Source of the DNA: Plazaster borealis
Taxonomy: Eukaryota > Echinodermata > Asteroidea > Forcipulatida > Labidiasteridae
DNA: 64,000 nucleotides
Direction: 5' to 3'
Assembly: GCA_021014325.1 (NCBI GenBank)
Contig: CM037467.1
Span: 7,364,273-7,428,272, forward strand
A model generated the notes under the pieces. It was not told the origin of the DNA. It saw only the letters and a list, made by a program, of their open reading frames with translations, and searched no databases. Shown here piece by piece: positions 45,901 through 58,500 of the stretch; position 1 is the stretch's first letter, and each line of letters starts with the position of its first letter. The position numbers and the translations under genes were made by a program.

Positions 45901-48900
45901 GGATTGGAAGTCAATTGACCGTTTTTCCCCCTCAATGGTTTTACATAAGAATTTTGTGTTTTATTGGATGTCAATGAATCATTCTAAATTTCCCAACAAA
46001 ATAAGTTTGAGCCTTGAGAGTTGCCTTTGAGCCCAGAAAACCATGGAATTTAATGAACGTGTGATTAAACACATATATGTGCTAGGATTGGCAGTCAATG
46101 AACAGCTTAATAAATCAAGAAATATAATAATGAGCGATCATCCAAAGCAAGGTTTTTTTGTCATGCTTTTTTTATCCTTCTAATCTTTTTTTTACCACCC
46201 CTTTTTTTTACTCCTTTACTTTTTAGTGGTTAAAAAAAATCTTGTTCTAGTGCAATTTTTATTGTTTTCTTTTCATTGTGGTATTGTGGTTTTTGGATTG
46301 TTTTTTTGTCTAATGGCATTTGGAAAACAACTAGACAGTAACTAAGTTTACATTTTTGTAATCCTTCAGGTGTGCCATTATTCTGTCTTTGGTATTCCTG
46401 CTGTTTTATATTTTTATATCTCTTACCTTTTGAATTATATGTAAAAGGCCACTGTAGTGGCCGAGTGGATAAGAACACCGGACTCAAGCTCTGGTGTTTC
46501 TGATCAGCAGAGTGTGGGTTTGAGTCCCAGTCTTGACACTTGTGTCCTTAAGCAAGACACTTAACCAATATTGCTGCGTCCTTCGGATGGGACGTAAAGC
46601 CGTAGGTCCTGTGTGTTGTGTAATGCACGTAAAAGAACCCAGTGCACTTATCGGAAAGAGAAGGGGTTCGCCCCGGTGTTCCTGGTTTGATCGGCAGCAT
46701 ATATTGCGCCACAGCACCTTGTAAACCATAGGTCTCATACTTCAAAAATGTAGCTCCGCATACCTTGCAAGAAAGAAATACTGAGCGCTTTGGAAGTCAC
46801 AAAAGAAGAAAAAATTGAAACTTACCATGATGAGCCGCTGCATCAAGCGGGTACTGGCCCAGAAATAGATGAACTTTAACCTCTTGGGAACCCTACTTCT
46901 ACTAGTGTGCAGTGGGAGGGTTGGCAATCTCCCATAGTCACTAAAGTAATTGTATCCTGATGGGTTCTGAGATGTATCTGTACTGTAGCTCATGTTGTTC
47001 AGAGATCGAGGGGCTGACTTTGAACGGGTCATGTGACGACCTTGGGTTGGGGTCGAAGGTCGGTTACTTGAATTGGCGGAGAGGTCATGTTGGACACTGC
47101 TACGGTTCAGATCAGAAAGCTGTGTGTAGAATGGATAGCTATTTGTAACTGAACTTTTGACATGTACTGTATGGCTTTATCAAGGGGAGGTACTGTAGTA
47201 GAAAGTGCGATTCCAAAATCAAACAACTACTCAAGAAGAACTTTGCTTCTCCCACCAGGGCACATGGGCAGACAGGAACTCTTTGGTTAAGGGGGCAGAG
47301 GGGTTGACTTGCCCACAAATTCTACACAGATAAAAACACAAGTATTAAGTTCTAATACCGGGTAAAAAGTATTTTTTGATTTCACTGTCCAAATGTTATT
47401 TTTTGCTCTGCCCGCATTTTCCCCACTGTTTTGCCCGAATTTGGGGGAAGTTGCAGTTGGGGTGGGGTAATTTCTCACTAAAATAACAATAACTTCTTGC
47501 AAGAAGTTTTTATTCCTATCTGAAAGCACACAAATTTGTACAACAAGGGTGTTTTTTCTTTCATCATTTTCTTGCAACTTTGATGACCAATTGAGCCCAA
47601 ATTTTCACAGGCTTGTTATTTTATGCATATGTTGGGATACACCAAGTGAGAACACTGGTCTTTGACAATTTCCAAACGTGTTCAGTGCCTTTAATAAGAA
47701 AATAGTAAAGACTGTTGGGCCTTGTATGTCACCGATTTTGCGAATGTACTTCACATTAACCAGTTATGGGAAATACAGCATTATGGTACTCTTATGCTTG
47801 ACATAATGTTGTGACTGGGATACAAATACATTTCATAACAAACCTCCATTCTTCGAATATCAACGGATAACACTGGAACAAAATAGAACATCTGAAGGAA
47901 GAAGTCTGTCATTAAACCAACCAGGGCAAACACACAGAATTCCTGAAACACATAAAGGATCATCGCATTAACACAATCATTTTCCCTGTACAAGTTAGAG
48001 AGGACCTGACAACTTGAAATGTTCCTGGTCTATTCGGATATGGAATGTTCCTCCAGAAAATGTAAGATTCAACATGTCAAACAGTACAGCAAATAATAAC
48101 CAAACTCAAAACTGATTAAATCTTAAAATCTGTCCATTATTATTGTTATTACAATTATGGTTTACAAAAATATCGCAGCCTAAGGGCCGAATTACATCTG
48201 AATTTACAAAGAATAAATACAAGCAAAAACACAATTTAAAACCAATAACAGTTGAAAGTTCCAACATGTTTACAAGCCGAGTTAGAAAAACTTTGGTGTC
48301 AGGAACTGAAAACACATCTAATACCTTCAGGAAGGCTGTTAATGGGAGAAAACAATCAGACAGAAGAAAAGACCCCAACTTCCCATCCAATCCATGAGAG
48401 TATGTTTGCCTCCTGGCTGCTATATTACAAGTATACACCTGAATACATGGGTTACTAGTGAACATGATTCCCTGGTAATAATGTTAACAGTTTTATCTTA
48501 CCTGAATGGCTGGTACAAATGTGAAGAACCCGATGAAGACAACTAAGAGTTCAGCACACAGATTCTTTGTTATCGACCAACCTTCTTTGCTTAGACCTTT
48601 AGCAAAAGGAACACATGGACGATTTAAAATCATAACATTTGGCTTGTCAATCATCAATCAATCAATCAATCGATCGATCGATCGATCGACCGACCGACCG
48701 ACCGACCGACCGACCGACCGACCGACCGACCGACCGACCGACCGACCGACCGACCGACCGACCGACCGACCGACCGACCGACCGACCGACCGACCGACCG
48801 ACCGACCGACCGACCGACCGACCGACCGACCGACCGACCGACCGACCGACCGTACGACCGACCGACCGACCGACCGACCGACCGACCGACCGACCGACCG

Positions 48901-49470
48901 ACCGACCGACCGACCGACCGACCGACCGACCGACCGACCGACCGACCGACCGACCGACCGACCGACCGACCGACCGACCGACCGACCGACCGACCGACCG
49001 ACCGACCGACCGACCGACCGACCGACCGACCGACCGACCGACCGACCGACCGACCGACCCGACCGACCGACCGACCGACCGACCGACCGACCGACCGACC
49101 GACCGACCGACCGACCGACCGACCGACCGACCGACCGACCGACCGACCGACCGACCGACCGACCGACCGACCGACCGACCGACCGACCGACCGACCGACC
49201 GACCGACCGACCGACCGACCGACCGACCGACCGACCGACCGACCGACCGACCGACCGACCGACCGACCAACCGACCGACCGACCGACCGACCGACCGACC
49301 GACCGACCGACCGACCGACCGACCGACCGACCGACCGACCGACCGACCGACCGACCGACCGACCGACCGACCGACCGACCGACCGACCGACCGACCGACC
49401 GACCGACCGACCGACCGACCGACCGACCGACCAACCAACCAACCAACCAATCAATCAATCAATCAGTCAG

Positions 49471-49523
<53 letters not shown>

Positions 49524-52500
49524 CAATATTCACCCAAGTTCACCTCGTTAGCCTTACTATGTAGGTAGGTAAAGACCACTTACATGTATGATCAACCAAA
49601 ATCATTAATCATGTGTTTCCTAAGATGTGAGGTACATACAATGTACATTCATGCACATAATAATGATAACAATACTGGATTCTTATAAAGTGCTTTATCA
49701 CACCCCTAGGGGGGTATCAAAGCGCTCATTATTTGTTTTTCAACAGGATAAGCAGAGCTATGTTTTGAATTATGAGACCCATTTATGTAGCACCTTCTAA
49801 TGGTTTACAAGGTGCTGCAGTGCATTCAGCAGCCACTGCCAGAAACACCGGGCGAATGCCTTCTCTTTGCGATAAGGCCTAAAAAAAAAAATGTTATGTT
49901 GGCGTAAGGGCCTGAAAAAATAGGGTAGGTAGGTCGGGATTTTTTTTTTTCTTTTTTTTTCCAGTTAACTGTTTACCTGTTTCTACTGTTCAAATCAAAA
50001 CTTTAAGCCAGCAAATGTCAACACACTCTCCAGGTTTAATAGAACACTATACCCACTCTTAAGGGTCACAGAACCAGGTCATAAAACTACAAAGACATAG
50101 CCCCAGGGTGTGGTTTGATTGAAGCTAGAGTATTACAAACTGAAACAATGTATAACAAACTGTAGAGGATTAAGATAAGATGTAATTGGATCTCAATAGG
50201 AGTGTCAATCATTCTCCCAGGGCTGGAGAGGGTCTGGGGCTGACATTAAAATATAATAAAAAGGGTGTCATTTTTTTTTCTCACTTTTGGCTTCGTTCTG
50301 TGGTAGGAAAATTGTTTTTTTGATCATTGACAAAACTTCAGCTGGGGGAAAAAAAAGTTGAAAACAAATAAAAATATCCAGGGTCGGCCGTTTTTTTAGG
50401 GTCGGTCGGGTTACGCCAACATAACAATTTTTTGTTTTATAAGTAACTGGGTTCCTGTATGTGCATTACACAACACATGAGACCTACTGCTTTTACGTCC
50501 CATCGGAACGACAAAGCAACAATGGTTAAGTGTTATGTTTAAGGACATAAGTTTCAAGACCTGGACTCAAACCTGCACTCTGCTGATCAGAAACACCAGA
50601 GCTTGGATCCAATAGGCCAATGAAATTAAGATTGGACCAGTGCAGGGATCTTCTAGTGTTTTCATTATCTGTACACGTATTCCTCAAACGATTCGGCCAG
50701 ATACTGACCTGTGAGTATTAATATTTTATATCTGACATGTATATATTTGTCTGATATCGTGGTTTAATTAAGAGTGAGACATTCTTAGGTGCTTGTTTAA
50801 AAGCTATATACATTAAGGTTGTTTTGTTGAAACACATGATCTGCAATAGTTCATTATCATAAAGTATGACTTTTGCGTTTTCACAAACCGTGAATTCTTC
50901 GACCTAGTTAAGTTTACTTGATTTAGTGTTTTCACGAAACGGTAAATGTACACAGCTCTCTACGTGCACGATTTTTTTCTTCATTTTCACAAAGTGACGA
51001 ATGTGTTTGAGAATTAATAACTCATCAAAATATTTGCACGATTGAAAACTAATACACAGTTCTGTATGACTGAAAAAGTCAGCTTGAAAAAAAGAATGAA
51101 AAAAAAAAGCAGTGTCCGAAACAGTAGTTTGAAAAATAGTTCAACTTCAAACGCGTTTTACTTTAAACAAGGAATTTTGGCTGTGGTGCAGATTTGCCAC
51201 TTTGTGAAAACGGTGATGATTTGACTGAATAGTGATAAATGAGATACCATTTTGTGGCCCGTTGTGGCTTACAGCTTCTTTACCTTGAGCTATCCTGATA
51301 TTAACAGCTAGATGGACCGGAGTAGATACCACTGACTTTGTAAACACCAAGATGTTTTCCAAGCCAATTATGACAACCAGGTAAGGGAAGATCTCACTGC
51401 ATAGGATTACAACAAAATTGTTATCATGAAATTTGAAGAATGCCTGATATGACCAAAGTCTTAGAATGTAGCCTTCCCACATCTTGGCTTTACTTTGCCT
51501 TAGCTCTGCTTAGCTGTGTTTTAAAGGCATCGTACACGTTTGGTATTTACTCAAAATATCTATTGGCATAAAAACTGACTTGGTAACGAGCAACAGAGAG
51601 CTGTTGATAATATAAAACATTGTGAAAAACGACTCCCTTTGAAGTAAAGTAGTTTTTGAGAAAGAGGTAATTTCTCACTAAAATAATAAAAAACTTCTTG
51701 TAAGACGTTTTTATTCCTATCTGAAAGCACACAAATTTGTACAACAAGGGTGTTTTTTCTTTCATCATTTTCTTGCAACTTCGATGACCAATTGAGCCCA
51801 AATTTTCACAGGCTTGTTATTTTATGCATATGTTGGGATACACCAAATGAGAACACTGGTCTTTGACAATTACCAAAAATGTACAATGCGGTTAACCCTT
51901 TCATGCACCATTTATTTTAGTGATAAATTAATCATATGGACACATCAATTGTTTATTCATTTTTTGCAAATGGTAACCCCCCCAAAAAAAACCCAGGTCA
52001 CAATAACACCCTCAAGAGTCCTCTTTCCCTCTCTGAAAAATATGTGGCCGTGCGATCTTTATTTCATTTTTTTAAAACTATTTTTCTGAAAGGATTCTGA
52101 AATTATTTTACAAGGGTATCTTGCAAAGGTAACTTATTTTAACCCTGAACAACAATTTCCCAACTTTCTTAAAAGCATCTGTTGGAAAAGAAAAGAAAAA
52201 GGAGAACAAATGCTGCTATTATAACCTGTAAAACACCCATGAGAATATGTCATTATAATATAAGCTCAACCAACGAGAAAGCAGATGTAACAGTTGCATC
52301 TTTGGTTTGTCTATTGCAATTCTCAAAGTATAGGTAATTTGTTTTTATAATTTGGAACAATTAGTAGTCATTTTCTCAAAAATAAGGGTACTTCTTGCAG
52401 GCACAATTCTCAATTTCAAACATGTACGCAATGTAGGTAGATTACTCGTTCAAAGTAACATTTACTACGGAAACAATAATTACTTTCTTAGATACATTTG

Positions 52501-55500
52501 AAACTTGGCTGGTACTACATTTGTATATTGTACGTCTATTTATACATGGAACCATCCTATTATCATCAGAATTCCAGAGCTACCAACATTTGCATCTTGC
52601 AATCAGGAAGATTTTGTACAACAATCAGGGAAATATTTAGAATAACATTCAACATAATAGGGAAAAACTTTCCATAATCAGGGAGACTTACAAATTTGTT
52701 CATCTGAACATGGAAAGATTGGTTTATTTTCAGGGAACTTTCTGCAGAATCAGGGAGAGTTGGCAGCCCTGACAATTTCTGGCAGTTTCTTTTTTTAACA
52801 CAACATTCAAACCTTTTGACATGCCCAGTAACATGCTAAGACTGAGGGTCAGGATTTGTTATGGTTTGACAAAATAAAGTAAAGAAGCTTACCTTCCACT
52901 AAGTGAAGGGGTGAGACCAAACATGAGGCAGATACCAACCGACATAGAGAGTGATGCCATGATCATGATGACTGTTGCAAAGGCCATGCCCCACTTAGAC
53001 TTCACCATCTCAAGCTTACCTATAGAGACAAACATAACACAGTCCTCAAGCCTTTGGTGCTACACCATCCCCAAAACAAGACCAACTGCTACTTTTTTGT
53101 TTAACCCCTCCCAACAAGTTTTGAATAATAAGGAACATTTTCCACCTGATTATGTACAATTCTGTTGTGTACTTGTCTACACTGTGGACATTTAATCTGC
53201 CCAGTCAGGTTGGATTATTATTATTATTATTATTATTTGATTTATCCCGCCATTTCTCAAAAAAAAAACCAAACATAAAGTATACAAATATTCTCTTAAA
53301 AAAAAATAATAATAAAAAATAAAATAATAATAGTAATAATAATTTTGGCCAGGATTACAAAAAGTGTACTCAAACACTGCGACTCAACAGTCTGCTAATC
53401 CAGATTATACTTATGGTGTGTCGTGGCCGAGCGGTTAAGGCTTGTGAGCTACAGTGATTAAGTTCGCTTATGAGGCATCCTTGGTTTCTTTACCAGAAAT
53501 ATATAATAATATTTCAACTTACATGCATTGCCAAATTTGATTTTAATAGGAACTAGTCACTACTATTAAAATGAACAGTCTTGTGATTTGAGTAGATCCC
53601 CAATCAAACAAGTCCAACAGCTTATTGTTTGTTTTAACTCAACAGGTAATGCTGACCACTACTTTTCCAAATAAATATGTGCCGACATTTCATGCCTTTT
53701 TCCTCATCCTAACAGGTCAGTAGATGACAAATTATAGAAAACAACATTTTGTCCTCGTGCATTTGTTTTGAATTCTAGATGGACTAATTTGATCAACCTT
53801 TGGTATGTTTGTGTTATTACTTACTGACTGAGAAGTAAATGTACAGCAGCAACAAAACATAGATAATAATCAAAGGAGACATCTCCAGTAGACCCTTCTC
53901 ATCCTAAAAATAAAAACACACATCAAAACAGGTTGTATTGTAAATTTGGGTGTGATCCCTGGCTGTACGGCAGTTACAGGTTGAACAGCTTCTGACTGGC
54001 ACCCCCGAACAAAGATATAAAAAAAAAAGGGAGATCTAGATAGCTCAGTTGGTAGAGTGCCGGCACTTTAATCCGGAGGTCACAGGTTCTAGTACCATTC
54101 CAGTCAATTATTCTTTGTTCAACCCAAAATTAGGATATCACATTAGTATCAATGCATGTAGTGGCCACAAACAATCACAAGATTTGACCGACTTCTTTTT
54201 AACCCCCCAAAATCACATTAAAAACCATGCCCCGATTTACAATTTCTCACGCTACAACTATTTATATCCTTAGAAACAACTTTTAGTTTCAGAGCTATTT
54301 GTTTTTAGGCAGTTTAACAGGCAAAGAAAAGTTAAAGAACCAGCAAAATCGGGGCCCAGTTTCATGGGGTTTCTTACAACAGTAAGCATGTAAAGCATGT
54401 AATATACCATTGGCTGTCAATGGTGGCCAGTGTAGAATTCTGTGGTGAGCAGTTTACCAAGAAGATGGGCTGAACACGTCTGGGCATAACGGCAATGATT
54501 ATACAGAAATATACGCCTCTAAACATTTAAAAACTGACCTGATAATAAATGTGAACAATTTGTTCCTTATCGGTTTCATCCTGCTGTATGCTACCAACAC
54601 TATGGCACTGTAACAGATGCTGCTTCAGCCCTTCAATGAATGTCTCATTGTACGTTTGGAGCACTACGGTGATGGCGTAGGCAATTTGACGTTGGCGACT
54701 ACGAACATAGAAACGGTTGATTCCAGTGTACTTGGAGGGAATTCCAAACAGGAGGTCTATACAAAGTAAGAAATCATGGTAATCACCTGGGAATAATTTG
54801 ATTTGTTTCAATCAACAACCTCACTAATTATAAAAGTAGCATCCCCTTAAGGCGATCCCTCTCCTGCCGCTTCCCAGGTTGTATCATAAACTTAGGTGTG
54901 ATCCCTGGTTATACATTTGTAGTTACAGGTTGAATGGCTTCTGACTGGCACCACGAACAAAGGTATTGGCAAAATCGGATACCGCCAACATAGGGCAATA
55001 TAGCTCATGTTGGTAGAGTGCCGGCATGCTAATAATGAGGTCGCATGTTCAAATCCCGTTCTAGTAAATTTTTCTTTGTTCAACCCAAAATTAATTACAA
55101 AGTTCATAACAGAACCAATCATCCAGAGAATTGTTTCCCTCAGAAATACACTCAACGCTTAGAAGAGAGCATTTGAAAACATCCACAATCACAGCTGCTT
55201 TTATTATTGATTGCAGCTTTCAAACTAAGCATGTATATGAACTACATGTATACTTGATCCCAGACAAACAGAAATCCCTTCTTTCTTTCTTTTTATACTA
55301 CAATGTGACCACCAAATATAATGACAAGCGCTGGCTGTATGGTGAGCTTATTGAACACTGGAGGATGCAAAAGTTTCTCTTCCAAAAAGTTTTCTTTCCT
55401 TTTGCAACAGTTTATTTGGGACTTCAAATTAATGCCAGGGTATTGACGAATGGGTTCACATAAAATAAAGCATGCTTCACAAAACTTGAAAATGGAAATT

Positions 55501-58500
55501 TGGATTGTTATATACCTTTGATGCTTGACTGTACCTCCATACCGTGCTGACTCTTGAAGATGGTGTTAACTAGCTTGGCATCCTTCCTAAATGTTTCCAC
55601 ACTGTCTCCCCATACATTAGCTGGAGACACCATCAGGCAGTTATGTCTGGGCATAGTGCCTTTGAAATCGTCGGCTGGCTCGGTCACATACAGGCAAAAG
55701 CTACGAACTGATTTTCTGCATAGAAAAATAAAATTTAAAAATTATTTTGTTGCTGATTGTCAAATTATTAACACTCCTATTGTCCGATCATTCAATAACA
55801 TCCACAACGCATAACATGTGTAATGTTGAATGATACATGTAGGTACACTGCTAGTCTGCAATATAACATCATGTGTATTAAATGCATGGATCAACACAAT
55901 ACACAGATAGTTCGGTGCACAGTTGCTGCACCACAAACAATCCATGCAGTTTATATGAATTGCTTTAAATTGTTTTTAATGATTGTTCAACTCACTGGCA
56001 AAAGTAACGTAGGAGGGTGGGTACAAGAAATTGTTGAAAACAATTATGAAAACTAGCACAGTATTTGAAACCATACATGTATATTATGTCAAGTTTTTGT
56101 ATCCTGTTTGTAGAGTGTGTACAAAAGTTGTCAAAATAGGGAAATGTATGATGAATAAACATGAAAACTTAAGTATTTTACTACAGTATCAATTCAGTAA
56201 ATGTTTAGAGAGGTCCTCATTGCTTTGAATTGTTTTTAATGATCGTTCAACTCACTGGCAAAAGTAACGTACATGTAGGCGGGTGGGTACAAGAAATGGT
56301 TGAAAACAATTATGAACACTAGCACAGTATTTGAAACCCTACTTTGTGTCAAGTTTTTGTATCCTGTTTGTAGAGTGTGTACAAAAGTTGTCAAAATAGG
56401 GAAATGTATGATGAATAAACATGAAAACTTAAGTATTTTACTACAGTATCAATTCAGTAAATGTTTAGAGAGGTCCTCATTGGAAGGCTGCCCTTTAGCG
56501 ACATGATACAGAAAGTAACTTCTTGTCAATTTGAAAACTTTGCGTTACCTTTTTAATTTTGATAATACCACATTACAGTAGACGCCACTATAATGAACAC
56601 TGTGGTATCCATAAATTTCGTCTGGTTTAGTGGATTTTCGCTAGGTGATTTGCGGCGCCCCCAATGAAAATGAATTCCAAGATGGCATCTGTGAACAGCG
56701 AGCCCTCTTTTGTGCACCCTCTTTTGATTGTTTGATTTTAGCCGGCACCCTCTTTGACCGCTCCGTGTGTCATTACATTTTGTTTTCCGGGCTAATCTTT
56801 TAAAAAACTTTTATAATGTTTGCGAAAAATTCTATGTTATAAATTTACGTTTTAACATTGGAAATTAAAAAAATTATTGCGATGTTTTAAAGAATAATTT
56901 TACAAATAAGAATTATATGTAAAATAGCTTCATTTTTACATTCCTATTGTTCATATTAACGGCTGGCCCCCTGTGGGCTACCCCAAGATCCTTTTGTGGT
57001 TTTTGTATGAGCTTTTGACCTTTGTTCGGTGTTTCTCGCACCTGTCGGTACGAACATCGCCCTTTCTCATTCAAAATGAGCATCTTCGCGGTACGTTGAT
57101 CAAAGAGTTAATTAACGCCTGTCTGTCATTCTAAGCAAATAAGCATTTTGTCCAATGTTTGTTAAATATGTTTCTACTCCAGCCATATAGATTAGTTCTG
57201 CACCCATCACTCTGTGATTGTCTCAAAAACAAACACCATGCATCTAATTCTAAATTGATCTACTTAATTAAGTATACACACACACCCACATGTTTGACAA
57301 CCCGGTAATTGAGGAGTTACATGTAGCTCTTTATTCTCCCATTGTTTGGACATAGTATTTTAGAGAGTTCTCATTGCAGTCCTTCTGATTTGAGGCGTGC
57401 GATCGCACCCGGACACCATCGCACGCCTAAAAGCTTTCCCAGGAGTGCGAATAATCACACGCCTGACCCCTCTAAAATGCACTCTGTTGGCGTAATCGTA
57501 CTTCATAGTTTGTACAATATAATAACATCGTAAAATTTAAATCAAGCATTACCATAACATTTGTAATTTTCCCAACGAAACAGCAAAGGCAGTGCGGCAC
57601 CAATACTGGCACGATCAGTACATATCATGTACACAATGTGCGATCCCGTGCGCCCGACACCGTTTCCAATTTACAGGCTTGTTGTCTTCTTTATTTTGTT
57701 ACTTTGCGTGCGACAATAAATGCAATAAACATTGAACGCTAGAGGGCGTTTTAGAACAATTCGATAGCGTGAGAGTAAACGCCCTCTATTGGTGAAATTA
57801 CGCGAAATTATTCTACAACCAAGTTACAAACGCGTTGACCAAAGACTTGAAGATTCTGCGCACGCTCGGGAAAAGCAGTTATTCACCTCGAAATTGCAAT
57901 GTCATCATCCCTGGTGACCGCACGCTAAAACCATTATACAAAACTGTCGTCGCTGGTAGGCACGCACATTCTGTCGACAGCATGGTCAACAAAGCACAGT
58001 TCAGTGGAAATTTTAGCTTATTTACGCAAAACTACAGAACCTGTAGGCTTCATTCTACAAAAATTACCAATTTAGGATACCCTGGATAAACAAAAGAGTA
58101 TTTTACTGTATAATCTAAGATTTTTTCTTCTTGATTTTGTTTTGTTTTAGGGGGTTTATTTTGCAGGGTGATTGCGCGAAGTCAAAATGCTGTGATGACG
58201 GCGCAATGTTTTTGACATGGCTAAGATTTTGTCTCAATCACAGTCTGTACTACAAATTTTGCGCTCGGCAAAATTGCACGCCTGAGAAAAATCCAGGAGT
58301 GCTTTTTTCCACACGCCTGTGATTTTCAAATCAGAAGGACCGCATTGGTTTTGTACATGAAAGTGAAGTGAGGACGCCCTCGCTCTGTAAAAACACCTGG
58401 ATCCCTTTTGTTAAAGTCGATGCTTTACTCTGCAGCGAGGATGGTATCACCAACAATCAAACACACACATAGATAGATTAGATTGATTCAAGCTATTAGT

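Noticed and set aside
48506..49568. Long plus-strand ORFs of Pro-Thr-Asp-Arg repeats and minus-strand ORFs of Val-Gly-Arg-Ser repeats
   Set aside because: They exist only because a 4-bp repeat without stop codons stays open in every frame on both strands; the region is a SCAP intron.
54035..54105. Functional tRNA gene (TAGCTCAGTTGGTAGAG)
   Set aside because: The boxes are present but the cloverleaf is imperfect, and the leader and tail are shared with other family 2 SINE copies.
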